From Takakia lepidozioides (lineage: Eukaryota > Streptophyta > Takakiopsida > Takakiales > Takakiaceae), in assembly GCA_030704615.1 (NCBI GenBank), contig CM060733.1, forward strand, positions 29,202,001 to 29,266,000: a DNA stretch of 64,000 nt, read 5' to 3'. The translations under genes and the position numbers were made by a program. The notes beneath the pieces were generated by a model. That model searched no databases and had not been told where the DNA came from. It saw only the letters and a list, made by a program, of their open reading frames with translations. Positions 45,165-55,174 of this stretch are shown here, in pieces (position 1 is the stretch's first letter; each line of letters starts with the position of its first letter).

Positions 45165-45424
45165 AAGGCCGGCTGTCGCCGCCTGCAACACCCTGGCGTT
45201 GCATTGGACGGTGAGTTTTTTTTTAAAAAAAATTGGAGGTCGCACCCCGCGACAGACAGCCGTCGCGGGGGGCGACATGTTTTTATTTATTTATGGGGCC
45301 AGGGGTCGCAAGAAACGACGGCCAGCCGTCGCAATCTTCATTTTTACATTTCAAAAAAGGGCGGGCGCAGGCGTGCGACGGCCAGGCGCCGCACGTGGGC
45401 GCGCCTTTTTTTTTTCCCTAAGTG
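45165..45424 (-). repeat. CACTA-type subterminal repeats, left element
   Basis: Many copies of GTCGC or GCGAC in both orientations (GACGGCCAGCCGTCGCA, GGTCGCAAGAAACGACGG) are packed in 260 bp. The style matches 55,200-55,638. On the minus strand the block begins GCACTTAGGGAAAAAAAAAA, which is CACTA-terminus-like but degraded. It would be the 5' end of the element carrying the SET and TNP2 frames. Confidence 0.55.
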
Positions 45425-45880
45425 CTTCAAGCATCTTTTTCCCCTCCCGTTTTCGTTTGTTCTTTGGGAGAGAGGTAGTTCAGAGAGTGGGGTTTAGGGT
45501 GGAGGAGAAACGCACCTGCTGCTGAGCCCGAGGTGGTCGCAAGGCCCCAAAGAGTTTGCTCCAACGCCGCTCCAACGCCCAAGGTAAGCACTGCCTCCTC
45601 CTTCACTTTCTGTTTTTCTTTCTTGCCCTAAGCACGGGCTGATGTCTCTCTCCCCTGTGTGGTAGGAATGTCGCGCAGAGGCGCGACCTAACGAGCTGAA
45701 GAGAGAGAGCCGTGGTGAGCGGGGGAGAGACGTCCTGCAGCGGCGGGGACCCGCGCCGCTGGCAGCCGCGACAGCACCGCAGCAGCTCGCCGCGCCAGCT
45801 CGCTTCAAGCACCAGCACCAGCAGAGGTACGTCAGGGAAATTACACTCTCCCTTTCCTGTTTACTGTTCAAAGGTAGTCT
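45425..45880. other. GC-rich non-coding block, leader-like
   Basis: CCAAGGTAAGCACTGCC (donor-like, 45,579) and GTGTGGTAGGAATG (acceptor-like, 45,657) could frame a small plus-strand intron in an untranslated leader. No coding exon follows before a LINE A copy begins. There is no recognisable protein. Confidence 0.25.
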
Positions 45881-45884
45881 TCCT

Positions 45885-46272
45885 GCCCTGACTTTAAATT
45901 TAGGTCTGGTGCCAAGAGTGGGATAGACCCTTGAGCGCATCCATGATGTCCTCCCCCATGTCACAGACTGGAAACAGGTTCAGGGAAGTTTTCTTCCTAA
46001 CTTCATTTTCATTGGACAATTTTCTGGTAACAGACATGGCTTTGGACACTACACTCTCTAAGTCAGGTTTATCCAGCAAGGTCAAGACTTGCGGGTCCAG
46101 ATTCAGATCCTTGAGAATCTCTTTTACTCAATTCTCCCAGGGCTCACCCTGTTTGACAAGGCGGTCCTGTTTCCAAGATATAGAGTCAATTAACTTAGGA
46201 TATCTGGTGTTGGACATATGTTACAGCTGAACCCACCATCTGACCTTGAATTTAGGGTGTTGGGAGCTTAAA
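45885..46272 (-). mobile_element. LINE family A fragment
   Basis: The minus frame covers the middle part of the family-A protein (RPKFKVRAG..., LNLFPVCDMGEDIM, ...TLLDKPDLESVVSKAMSV and the QHMSNTRY region). The 3' part with the zinc finger is missing, and the copy stops at the foldback element that follows. Confidence 0.75.
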
Positions 46273-46274
46273 AG

Positions 46275-46462
46275 AGAGCATCATAGAAGAGAGGGAGAGA
46301 GAGGGAGAGGGAGAGAGGGCGTGAGAGGGAGACATCAGGGGGCAACAAAGAAAAGAAAAGAAGGTGGGGGGGGGGAGTGACTAAGCAGCTGCTGCTGCTC
46401 AGTCACTCCCCCCCCCCCCACATTCTCTGTTTTTCTTGGTTGCCCCCTCTCTTGGGGAAACA
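46275..46462. mobile_element. G-rich foldback element, copy 1
   Basis: GGGGGCAACAAAGAAAAG..., GGTGGGGGGG, GAGTGACTAAGC on the left mirrors GCTCAGTCACTCCCCCCC..., TTTTTCTTGGTTGCCCCC on the right around a short CAG/CTG loop. A GA-rich outer arm precedes it. The same design occurs at 49,217-49,405 and 52,758-52,980. There is no coding capacity. Confidence 0.75.
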
Positions 46463-47205
46463 AAAGGGACAGATCCTACCTCTGTCAGGGGCTGATGTTG
46501 GTAGTAAGACTTACCTTCACATATAGAATTAATCTGGGTTTTCCAGATATCCTCTAGAAATCCCTTCACACAAGCATCAATCTGCTGTGTGTGAGATGCC
46601 CAAAAACTAGGCCTCAGAAGGGGCTGGGCTTTTGGCTCAGCCTCGACTTTTTCAAAGTTAGTAAACAGAGGTACATGCACAATTCCCTTGATAGATTTGA
46701 AGAGAGTGTCTCTTTGGTGAGAGAACCCCGGACAGTGTATCAGAAAATGAGTATTGTCTTCAGATTGCCCACACAACGGGCGATTGCACTCTCTTTTTCC
46801 TCTGTGCTTCTGCTTGTTGTTCAAAGGTAGGCTTCCTACCCTGAGTTTAAATTTCAGTCAGTGCCGAGAGTGGGTAGACCCTCGAGGTCATCCAAGATGT
46901 CCTCCCCCCATGTCACTGACTGGAAACAAGTTCAGGGAAGTTTTTTGCCTAACTTCATTTTCATCAGACAATCTCATGGCAACAGACATGGTTGGACACT
47001 ACAACCTCTAAGTCAGATTTATCCTGCAGGGTGAAGACTTGCGGTTCCAGGTCCAGGTCCTTGAGAATCTCTTCTACTATCTTCTGCCAGGACTTAGCCT
47101 GTTTGACAGGTCGGTGGGCGGTCATGTTTCCAAGATATAGAGTCGATTAACTTAGGATATCTGGTGTTGGACATATGCTGCAGCTGACCCCACCATCTGA
47201 CCTCC
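46463..47205 (-). mobile_element. LINE family A copy
   Basis: The minus frame includes the finger CPLCGQSEDNTHFLIHCPGF, LFTNFEKVEAEPKAQPLL and DACVKGFLEDIWKTQINSI. Upstream is the TSLNLFPVSDMG region near 46,920. Frameshifts interrupt it near 46,860 and 46,990. The last ~80 bases of the family are missing at the left, where a foldback element abuts. A half foldback (CCCCCACCCAACC..., TTGTTGCCCCCTCTC) follows at 47,206-47,275. Confidence 0.8.
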
Positions 47206-47491
47206 CCCCACCCAACCCATTTTTTTTCATTGTTGCCCCCTCTCTCTCCCTCTCTCCCTCTCCCTCTATAACTTTTTGGATTTCATTTGGCCCTGATATT
47301 TACTATTTGCTTCTTTCATCTAAACTGGATGAAATACATGAATAATGGTGACCTATTCTAAAAATCCAAGAGGTAGTAATTTGTACCATCATTAATGATG
47401 GCAGTTACTAAACCTAAGCCTATACCGTAACCCTAAGATACCTTTTTATGGGATATCATCCATTAACAAAGTGCATCTCTTTAAAATATGA

Positions 47492-47520
47492 TTTTTCATC
47501 CACCCTGGATGAAAAATCGG
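47492..47520. repeat. CATCC...GGATG palindrome, outlying copy
   Basis: TTTTTCATCCACCC/TGGATGAAAAA is followed by TCGGG, as at 49,943-49,970. A weaker copy lies near 47,318 (CATCTAAACTGGATGA). Confidence 0.7.
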
Positions 47521-48003
47521 GAAGTTGTGCCCTAAACGGGCCAACATATTTCACAGCACAGAACTCGTGCTTCTATGATCCTTGATGATGCGCCGTGTAA
47601 ACCTGCTCCCTTGCGGCTACATGGTACTCGTGATGGCTGGCTTTTGGGATGCGCAATGGCAGATAGACAGATTCTTCTCTGGCAGTCGACAATGCAGTGA
47701 TCGCTCTGCTCAGAAATTTATGATTCTGTTAAATTCGCAGCGGCGCTCTTACTCCTCGTTGGGAAATACTCCACCCCTACTTAGCCACAGATTACATGTT
47801 GCTCTCTTTCTGTATGAGCTGCTCTCTATCTACTTTGATTGCGTTCTGCTGGAGACATCTACTGGACGCCATGGCGTAGGGCATACCACAAACACTCAAG
47901 GTTTTTTTGAGTGTACCCTTGCTTGGATTACGATTTGTACATGCTTTAGAATTCAACTCTGACATGGATAGCAACTGTGAAAACCTGCCACTCACCTGAT
48001 GCA
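47521..48003. other. No gene recognised
   Basis: A 126-codon plus frame (47,582-47,962) starts at tandem ATGs but has no domain and lies among repeats. Confidence 0.3.
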
Positions 48004-48095
48004 TCCTCACTAACACACATCTCTATGTGGTGATTTTTGGGACGGGCACAGGTGAGGGTCTTCACTTGTCTTGAATTATTGAAGCTTGCAGAGTC
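48004..48095 (+). repeat. Dispersed CCTCAC/GTGAGG hairpin motif, copy 2
   Basis: CCTCACTAAC (48,005) and GGTGAGG (48,051) are separated by TTTTTGGGACGGGCACA. The sequence after the right arm (TCTTCACTTGTCTTGAA) parallels the other copies. Confidence 0.5.
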
Positions 48096-48960
48096 TGATT
48101 CATGCATAAGGGATTGCTGCTACCGCCTGAAGCTGCTGATACCAACTGTTGTTTCAAATCTGCCATCTTGCTGCCTCAAATCGGCTTCAAGTCTGCTCTA
48201 ATGAGGATCACCTTCTTACTCCTTATCCCTGTTTTTGGTTCTTGATAACCACTTCTATACGTTTTGGAGTTAAGACACACAAGGGACTTCATAGAAAACA
48301 AAATCTCTGTTGAAAGCTCTGGCTGTTTTTAACAAAGGTACATGGCTGCGGCTATAGCTCTGGCAACATGGAAACTAAGCTCTGAAATGAAACACCATGG
48401 CCTGGCTCTGATGGATCAGAAGATAGACCTTGTGATAACAAACATTCTTCAAGGCTCTTATATCACCACTATTTCATTGCATGATAGGGGACAATGGTTT
48501 CTGAGTTCATTTCTTTAACTAGCAGAGCTTGTTATGAGGCCCTGGAATACCACTCCAGGCCCATATCTACTTGAGGGTACTCAGCCCTATGTTTTGTTTT
48601 GTTAGAAATCTGGCTTATGACTTGGCACTGAAGCACCTTCAGACCTGACCCCATCAGTATTTTGGTTTTCAAGAACTGCTTGCTGGTAGATGCTGTGCGC
48701 TTCCTACCTTATACTATGGCAGAGTTTTGATCTTGAAGTCCTGGAATGACTATCCAGGCTTACATATACTTGAAAAAAACTTAGCCCCGCTTCTACTGTA
48801 TGAATCTTGCATGTGTCTTGGCACTGACAGATCAGTTTCACGCCTACACAGGATGTTGTTTTAGGAAGATGAATGGCTCAAGAACTAGATTATGTAAGGC
48901 TTGACCCGTGTCAACAACAAAAAATGAATGCTTTATGTCAACTTATGGGGCTTTCAGGAT
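48096..48960. other. No gene recognised
   Basis: Two paragraphs of similar text (CCTGGAATACCACTCCAGGC near 48,540 and CCTGGAATGACTATCCAGGC near 48,738, each a small inverted repeat) suggest an old ~200-bp tandem duplication. No coding potential is seen. Confidence 0.4.
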
Positions 48961-48964
48961 ATGA

Positions 48965-49405
48965 ATGACCAGGAATCCCGCCCTCCCACCCTGTTTTTTC
49001 AGATACCCTGAAAAGTTATAAGATGTTCAAATGAGTTGGTAAAAGGGGTTGTTAGATGATGCCCTGTAAAGGGTTGCTTTGTCTTTCAATGACAATGACC
49101 TTAGTGGTCTTGTCCATGTCTTGACATGACATGTATATCTTCTCTCCCTCTCTCTTATTAACATTTTCTACCCCCTCTTTCCCTCTGTGGTTTTTTTTTT
49201 TTCTGTGAGCAGCATGAAAGAGAGGAGAGGGACAGAGAGGGACAGAGAGAGGGAGTGAGAGGGAGAGATCAGGAAACAAAAAGAAAAAGAGGAAGGTGGA
49301 GGGGGGGAGTGACTAAGTAGCAACTACTCAGTTACTCCCCCCCCCCCCCCCCACCTTTTTGTTTTTTCTTTGTTGCCCCCTCTCTCCCTCTGTCTCCCTC
49401 TCTAC
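48965..49405. mobile_element. Foldback element copy 2 with its flank (inverted relative to copy 3)
   Basis: The foldback proper is 49,217-49,405, with GGGGGGGAGTGACTAAGTAG against CTACTCAGTTACTCCCCCC and GA/CT-rich outer arms. The left flank 48,965-49,170 (CCCGCCCTCCCACCCTGTTT, GACATGACATGTATATCTTC) is the reverse complement of sequence right of copy 3 (53,780-53,950). The repeat unit is therefore larger than the hairpin and occurs in opposite orientations at the two places. Confidence 0.7.
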
Positions 49406-49424
49406 TGGGAATTGGCAGTTTGCT

Positions 49425-49970
49425 ATCAGTGTGGATTTTTTGTTCCTCTATCAGGCTTTCTCATCCATACCGGATGAGCCACCAGGATAGACACTGAATT
49501 ACCTCTAGGACGGTTCTTTTGGCCTTTTCATTCCTCCTCTATTGACTCTCATCCATACCGGATGAGTCACCATGGAAGAAAAGAATTACCTCTATGGAGG
49601 TTGCCAACAACATCATGTTTTTCCATCCGCACCGGATGAAAAACTACCAGGGTGATAATTTTTCATTCCTCTTTTATTGACTCTTGTTATCCATACCGGA
49701 TGGTCTGGAAAGGAATGATAGATTACCTAGATGGAGGTAAGGCGCTGCCACGGATGATATTCCCTACTTTTTCATCCTGACACATGTGAGCTGTCTATGG
49801 GTGATGTGATTATGACCTGGAATTGATCTTTACTACCCCTAATTATGATTAGTTACGGTGGAAACCCTAACCCCTACCCCAAAACCTATTTTTTACCTTG
49901 CTACGGATGAAATCCGTCAGGGTTTATGGAATCGTCCTACCATTTTTCATCCGCGGATGAAAAATCGGGG
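49425..49970. repeat. Cluster of CATCC-NNNN-GGATG palindromes in degenerate ~80-bp units
   Basis: TCATCCATACCGGATGA occurs at 49,461 and 49,549, TCCATCCGCACCGGATGA at 49,622, ATCCATACCGGAT at 49,689, ACGGATGAAATCCGT at 49,903 and a 22-bp perfect palindrome at 49,943-49,964. Between them ATTACCTCTAGG / ATTACCTCTATGGAGG / ATTACCTAGATGGAGG and TTTTCATTCCTCxTxTATTGACTC recur. The first four are therefore units of an old tandem repeat with 65-88 bp spacing. No coding sequence is present. Confidence 0.8.
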
Positions 49971-50450
49971 GACAACCCTATGTCGTCTCTCCCGCTGTCA
50001 GAAGCACGCGATGTGCTTCTGAGCTCGCGAGGAGAATGTTATGGCAGGCGTGCTTCGGTGGCTGCCCCGTTTGTGGTGTCGTACCCATGCTGGACGAGCG
50101 CCTGGGCGGGCACGAAGGCGGCGCCTTGTCTCTCTTGCAGCGGGAAACACCGCTATGAAAACAGTGGCATCTTCCCTCCTTTGGCTTTTTCTGTGCTTAG
50201 CAAGGATGCTTATGATGGGAAGTTCTCTCCCTCTTTTCTAGTGCCTTGCGTTTGTGCCTGCTTTGCTTCATTGCTTATGTGCTTTGTGGAGGCGGCTTGT
50301 TGCGGGTGGTGATGGCGCATAACCCTCTTCCCTAATCGCTTAAGGTGCCTTTGGAGTTTAGGGATTCTCATGTTCTTATCTCTTTCTCTTGCTTTTGAGT
50401 TTCTTAGTTGACATCGATGACAAGTGTGAGGGTCTGTGATTCACCTGGGG
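49971..50450. other. No gene recognised
   Basis: A 128-codon plus frame (49,926-50,312) has a hydrophobic, cysteine-rich end (SFLVPCVCACFASLLMCF) but overlaps the palindrome cluster and shows no known domain. Confidence 0.3.
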
Positions 50451-50454
50451 TTCC

Positions 50455-50540
50455 ACAATCCTCACTAACCTGTTGGTTTTTGTGGGGGCTTGTGATGGGA
50501 CTAGGTGAGGATCCTCACCTACTTTGAAGTTTCTTGAGCA
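50455..50540 (+). repeat. Dispersed CCTCAC/GTGAGG hairpin motif, copy 3
   Basis: CCTCACTAACC (50,460), then GGTGAGGATCCTCACC (50,504-50,519), which is itself palindromic. The same order and spacing occur as at 1,028 and 48,005. Confidence 0.5.
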
Positions 50541-51030
50541 TGCAGATTGGGATATGGGCTGAGGAGACCTAGGGTTGTGCGCGCTATGAGGTGGTTGTTG
50601 GCTGCAGCCCCGACTTCAACCCAGCTGCCCTTGACTTGATATGCTCCAGCCTGCGTTCTGGCCTTTGTCGTTCTGCCGCCGATGCGCAGCTCGGCCTGAC
50701 GGGCTTGTTTCCTAAGGCTGAAAGAAGACATAACAAAATCCATAGGGAAGTACAACTTACAAATCGCAAGATAAAACCCTTGGACCCGTCGGCGCCCCAC
50801 TTGTGTGTGGATTCGTGCTTGTCAAGGCGGATTGTTGTTGCTTCGCGTGCCCGGTCAAATTTGGCCTTGTTTGCGGCATCAGTCTCTCCCGCAATGAGTG
50901 CATCCCCCGATACCTATGCACCACCCCCCCCCCCCCCCCCCCCGCCCTCCCAACAATTAGTGAATTACACATATATGTTGCATCGAATCCACCTCATTAA
51001 TGCACATGCGACAAATGGAAGGTGACATGA
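50541..51030. other. No gene recognised; C18 tract
   Basis: A C run at about 50,926-50,943 sits in otherwise unremarkable sequence. The overlapping frames on both strands have no domain. Confidence 0.35.
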
Positions 51031-51031
51031 T

Positions 51032-52671
51032 TTAGGATTTGCCAACCTGTGTAATTCCATAAGGTGGTTTGGGTATGGCCCCCTTTTCCATTACCCTCCG
51101 AATGATCTGTCTGGCACAGTACCTCCTGTCCTTCAAGTTTCGCCCCACCATCTCCATCACCCTTGTGTCACTCCAATTGCCCGGAAACCGGCGGTCTAAC
51201 TCACGGGCATACGCCCGCTTTGCGCCAAAGTGCTGATCAGCCCACTCGATGTGCAAAGGGAACCACCTCAATGCGAGTTTGAAGGCTGGCTTCTTCATAG
51301 CCTCCCAGAATGCACCGCAGGGGTCACCATGGCGATTCACCTCCACCGGTGGCACCACGATCTTTGCCAACTCCACGTCATGTATCGCCAAGGCCATCCC
51401 ACCCTCTCCCTTCTTTGTAGCCTCCTTCCTTTGCTCCTTTGTTACCCCACTGCCCTCCCCCGCATGCACACTCACCCCTTCCTCTCCATGGGACTTTTTT
51501 TTCTTCTTCTTCTTTCCCTTCCCCTTCTCCATGACCATCTCCTTCCCCTTCCCCGCTACTTCCTCTCTCTCCTTCTCCCTCTCCCTTCTCTCTCTCTCCT
51601 CGGCAGCCCCTTCATTGATGGTAAAAGGGATCTCGGGAGATCAAGGCCTCTTCTTCTTACCTTTGGTGTTCGGGTCCTTCATGAACACCACGTGCTCTCC
51701 CTCATTGGCAACCCCACTGGACTGCACCAATGAGGCCAGCCATGTTGCTGCCTCCTGAAGATAAATAACCCCTCCAAATTCAAAAAAAGAAACAAACAAC
51801 AAAGAAAATCATGCATGCAAAGGAAAGGATAAATCATGGAACAAGGTGCGACAGTTGTACCTTTGCAAGCTTGTCCGACTCGCCCCTGGTGTCACCCGAT
51901 GTGGGAGGAGTCCCCATTTCCGGATGTGCCCGCTCTATCCCCTCCCGGAGCGCCACTGGAAGTAGATTCCAGATGTGGAGCATAGCCGGCGGCGACGCCC
52001 CGTAGTCCAGGCCCTTCTATGCTGACTGCTCAGGCTCAGGGGGCGGTGTTGCTGATCGGCTAGGCTGCTCCGAATTGGCCCATACCTCCTCCTCTCCCCC
52101 CCCCCCCCCAATGCGTATCAGGGTAGAAGCCCTCACCCGGCTTGACATCTTCGAGGCGCTTCGCTATCTTGGCCACTTCATTGGCCCTCCTCGTCTCCTC
52201 CTCCCTCATCAACAACAATGGGCTGGCAATGGAGGCTTTCAAAGGCCCTTGAACCTGACGTTGGGCCTTGGCAAGTGCAGCCTTTGCTGCGGAGGAAGGG
52301 GTTGCTATGGGGGTGACATCCAAAAGGTGCCCATACCGGGCCCCCGAATGGGTGATGTGCTTTCCAACGTACATTTCACCCGTCTTGGTGGCCGAGGGTG
52401 TGCTCAACTGAGCATCCGGCTCAGCAACAACCTCCCGAATAGGAGAGCTGGCTGAGCCGGCCCCTGGCGCATCCAAGTTGTGGACAAGAGGGGGGGTACT
52501 GGCCTCGGGGGGCAGACGAGCCCTCCGGCTGCAGCTGTCGACGAGGCTGGTTAGCCGTGAGACGCCCTGGCGCGTCACACGTGCCGGCAGAGCAAACGGA
52601 TTGTCCGCCCCTTTCTTTGGGGCAGGGGACTTCTCTTTCCCCATAAGCTGGCACCTGTCATGCAAACCCAC
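51032..52671 (-). pseudogene. CACTA second-gene-like (TNPA/Transposase_24-like) protein, degenerate
   Basis: Minus-strand pieces: 52,671-52,120 (PFALPARVTRQGVSRLTSL; KGADNP head; a TPSSAAKAALAKAQRQVQG helix); 52,060-51,863 (GLDYGASPPAMLHIWNLLPV, ending LAK before GTACAA); 51,760-51,680 (EAATWLASLVQSS, ending TK before GTAAGA) and 51,665-51,032 (lysine run, FWEAMKKPAFKLALRWFPLH, YARELDRRFPGNWSDTRVME, YCARQIIRRV). The last part resembles the DNA-binding domain of plant En/Spm second-gene proteins; that assignment is moderate. Breaks: a frame slip at the C/G run near 52,098, TAG near 52,022 and TGA near 51,648. The CACTA terminus at 55,638 lies upstream on the same strand. Confidence 0.5.
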
Positions 52672-52757
52672 AAGTTGGCCTCATTAGGAACATTCCAGAT
52701 CAAAAACAAAAAAAACCAAGCATGTCGGGGGCTGAGAGCAGCAAGTGCTCGGGGTCT

Positions 52758-53031
52758 CGAGAGGGGGCAACAAAGAGAAAAGAAAAAGGTGGGGGGGGGG
52801 GGAGTGACTGAGCACCACCAACAGCTGCTGAGCACCACGGGCTCAATCACTCCACCCCCCTCTTTTTTTTTTTTTTTTTTTTTTCTGGTTTCCTGATCTC
52901 TCCCTCTCTCTGTCCCAGCTCTCTGTCCCTCTCTCCCTCTCCCTCTCCCTCTCTCTCCCCCTCCCTCTTTTTTTTGCTGTTCACAAAAGTAAACAAACCA
53001 CAAGGGAGAGAGGGTGCAGAAAAAGTTAAAA
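52758..53031. mobile_element. G-rich foldback element, copy 3
   Basis: GGGGGCAACAAAGAGAAAAG, GGTGGGGGG..., GAGTGACTGAGC on the left and CAATCACTCCACCCCCC plus a T run and CT-rich arm on the right, around a loop with two ACAGCTGCTGAGCACCA-like parts. A LINE A copy has landed in its right flank. Confidence 0.7.
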
Positions 53032-53760
53032 GATTGTACTCATAAGACGTTGTTTGCCGTAGCCTTGTGGCCATTGACCCCGCGCCCAGTTTGAGTGGAA
53101 AAAAAAATGACATAACCTGCCTCTGTCAGGGGCTGACATTGGTAGTAAGACTTACCTTCATATATAGAATTAATCTGGGTTTTCCAGGTATCCTCTAGAA
53201 ATCCCTTCACACAAGCATCAAACTGTTGTGTGTGATTTGCCCAATAACTAGGCCTCAGGAGGGCCAGGGCTTTTGGCTCAGCCTTGAGACTTTCAAAGTT
53301 GGTAAACAGAGGTACAGGCACAATTCCCTTGATAGATTTGAAGAGAGCATCTCTTTGGTGAGAGAACCCCGGACAGTGTATCAAAAAATGAGTATTGTCT
53401 TCAGATTGCCCACACAATGGGCAATTGCACTCTCCCTTTCCTCTCTGCTTCTGTTTGCTGTTCAAAGGTAGGCTTCCTGCCCTGAGTTTAATTTCAGTCT
53501 AGTGCCGAGAGTGGGTAGACCCTTGAGGTCATCCAAGATGTCCTCCCCCATGTCACTGACTGGAAACAAGTTCAGGGAAGTTTTTTGCCTAACTTCATTT
53601 TCATCAAATCTCATGGCAACAGACATGGTTGGACACTACAGCCTCTAAGTCAGATTTATCAACCCATATTGCAGATCCGTACTCCAAGGCAGGTCTAATA
53701 ATGCGAGAAAGCATGGTTTTCTTAACCTCAGAGTTGACCCCTCTGCAGAAAAAGTTAAAA
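53016..53760 (-). mobile_element. LINE family A copy with 16-bp target duplication
   Basis: The element (53,032-53,744) is flanked by GCAGAAAAAGTTAAAA (53,016-53,031; 53,745-53,760). The minus frame at 53,465-53,040 is open for 141 codons: NSKQKQRGKGECNCPLCG, EDNTHFLIHCPGFSHQRD, VPLFTNFESLKAEPKALALL, and ends RGVNGHKATANNVL. It is the best-preserved C-terminus of the family in the window. Upstream parts are frameshifted and 5'-truncated. Confidence 0.88.
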
Positions 53761-54719
53761 AGAGAGAGGGAGAGGGAAGATATTCACGTCATGTCAAGAC
53801 ATGGACAAGACCCATAAGGGTCATTGTCAATTAAAGACATAAACAGACCTTGATAGGGCACTATCTCACATTTCCAGTCTTGTCAAATCATCCCAAAAAG
53901 ACACCACCCAATTATCCAAGACAAAACAGGGTGGGAGGGCGGGGTTTGTTCTTGTGTGGGACAAGATAAGATATTGTTGTCCCTGGGCATGCTGCAAGGC
54001 CTCTTGGTTCAGCCTGTACATATACCAGCAGCATACCAATTCAGCCATGAATTATGGCATGTCATGCATCAGCCAAGGCAAAAGGACTAGCTTGCATTTT
54101 GTCAGAATCTCAGTATCCCACCAAGCAGTCCAACTTGATCCAGATGAAGTAGATTCCATATCATTTGTATTCACCCCGAGATATGTGATCATACAAGGTA
54201 TCAAGGGAATGTGAATGCAGCCTGTCAGATTGCAGGTTCAAGATTTGTACCAACAAACAGCATGAACAGCCGAGATCCAGCCTCTTTTGTATAAAAAACA
54301 GATGGCAGGTCATAGGCCTGATGTCATGACAGATCCAAAACAGTAGGTAGGATTCCATTGCAGCTTACCATCCTCATCCTTTAGGAGTTCCATGCTAAAG
54401 ACATGCAAAAAACACCTTACTACGATCCACTACACATCAGAAATGGGCCTGACAAGGAGCAGGGCAGTACCCTACCAGGCTGCCGCCTAAAACTTCAAGG
54501 CCATCAGATCCATAGTTACCCAAAACCGCCAAAAACATACCACCAAAAACCAGATCCTCTTTGGCCAAACTAACTTACAACCTAGCCAAGTAATCCACAG
54601 GCTGTGCTGTCAAAGATTAAAAGGTAGGGTATTTGTGGCATGTGTAGCAACGCGCGTTTGAGAAGAAGCCATCTCCGGTAGAATACAACTACGCCAAGGA
54701 GCATGGTTGACAATCCCTC
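53761..54719. other. Repeat DNA, inverted relative to 48,965-49,170 at its left end
   Basis: 53,775-53,950 (GACATGGACAAGACCCATAA, AAAACAGGGTGGGAGGGCGG) is the reverse complement of 48,975-49,150. No coding sequence is recognised further right. Confidence 0.5.
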
Positions 54720-54929
54720 ATGAAGAACATGGCCAACACAGAGGGGATGAGTGCACTACAAGGCACTAGTATGGATGAGGTCGAGGGTCATGCCCAGGGA
54801 TTGGATGAGAGCTCTATGGGACTTAGGGGAACGCCGCCTCATTTACGTACTCTGGCAAAGGGCGCGGAGTCATCAGGCTCATCGGATAGCTCTGAGTCCT
54901 CCACTGAGGATGAGCATGAGGATGACTAG
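54720..54929 (+). CDS. Unidentified short acidic C-terminal frame
   Basis: 69 codons end in a Ser/Glu/Asp tail (SSGSSDSSESSTEDEHEDD). The text upstream on the same strand (KPSPVEYNYAKEHG, then a TGA) also looks protein-like, so this may be the last exon of a decayed transposon or host gene. No family is recognised. Confidence 0.3.
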   Translation: MKNMANTEGMSALQGTSMDEVEGHAQGLDESSMGLRGTPPHLRTLAKGAESSGSSDSSESSTEDEHEDD

Positions 54930-55174
54930 TCCTAGTCCATGTAGGTCCCAGGGTTAGTCTACTGAACCCTTATGAGTTTTTCAGCTAATATATTTCCATC
55001 TTTTCATCTTCCATCTTATTCATATGTCGCACCGTCCTCACCCTCGATTCATGCTTGCTCAATTGTGTATCTGCTAACTCAGAGAAATGGAACTGTAAGT
55101 TCTTCCATCCCCAAATACAAAACCAGGAAAAAAACAAAAACCACCCCTAATTCACCCCCAAAATGAACCCCAAA

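Noticed and set aside
45488-45500. GGGTTTAGGG-like and CCCTAAACCC (45,148) as telomere repeats
   Set aside because: Only one to two units, inside transposon DNA; no array, so not an interstitial telomere tract.
49865-49885. CCCTAACCCCTACCCC as telomeric DNA
   Set aside because: Irregular, short and not the plant CCCTAAA unit.
54750-54765. CACTACAAGG resembling a CACTA transposon end
   Set aside because: It reads on as CACTAGTATGG without the AAAA stretch or GTCGC subterminal repeats and lies inside an acidic open frame.
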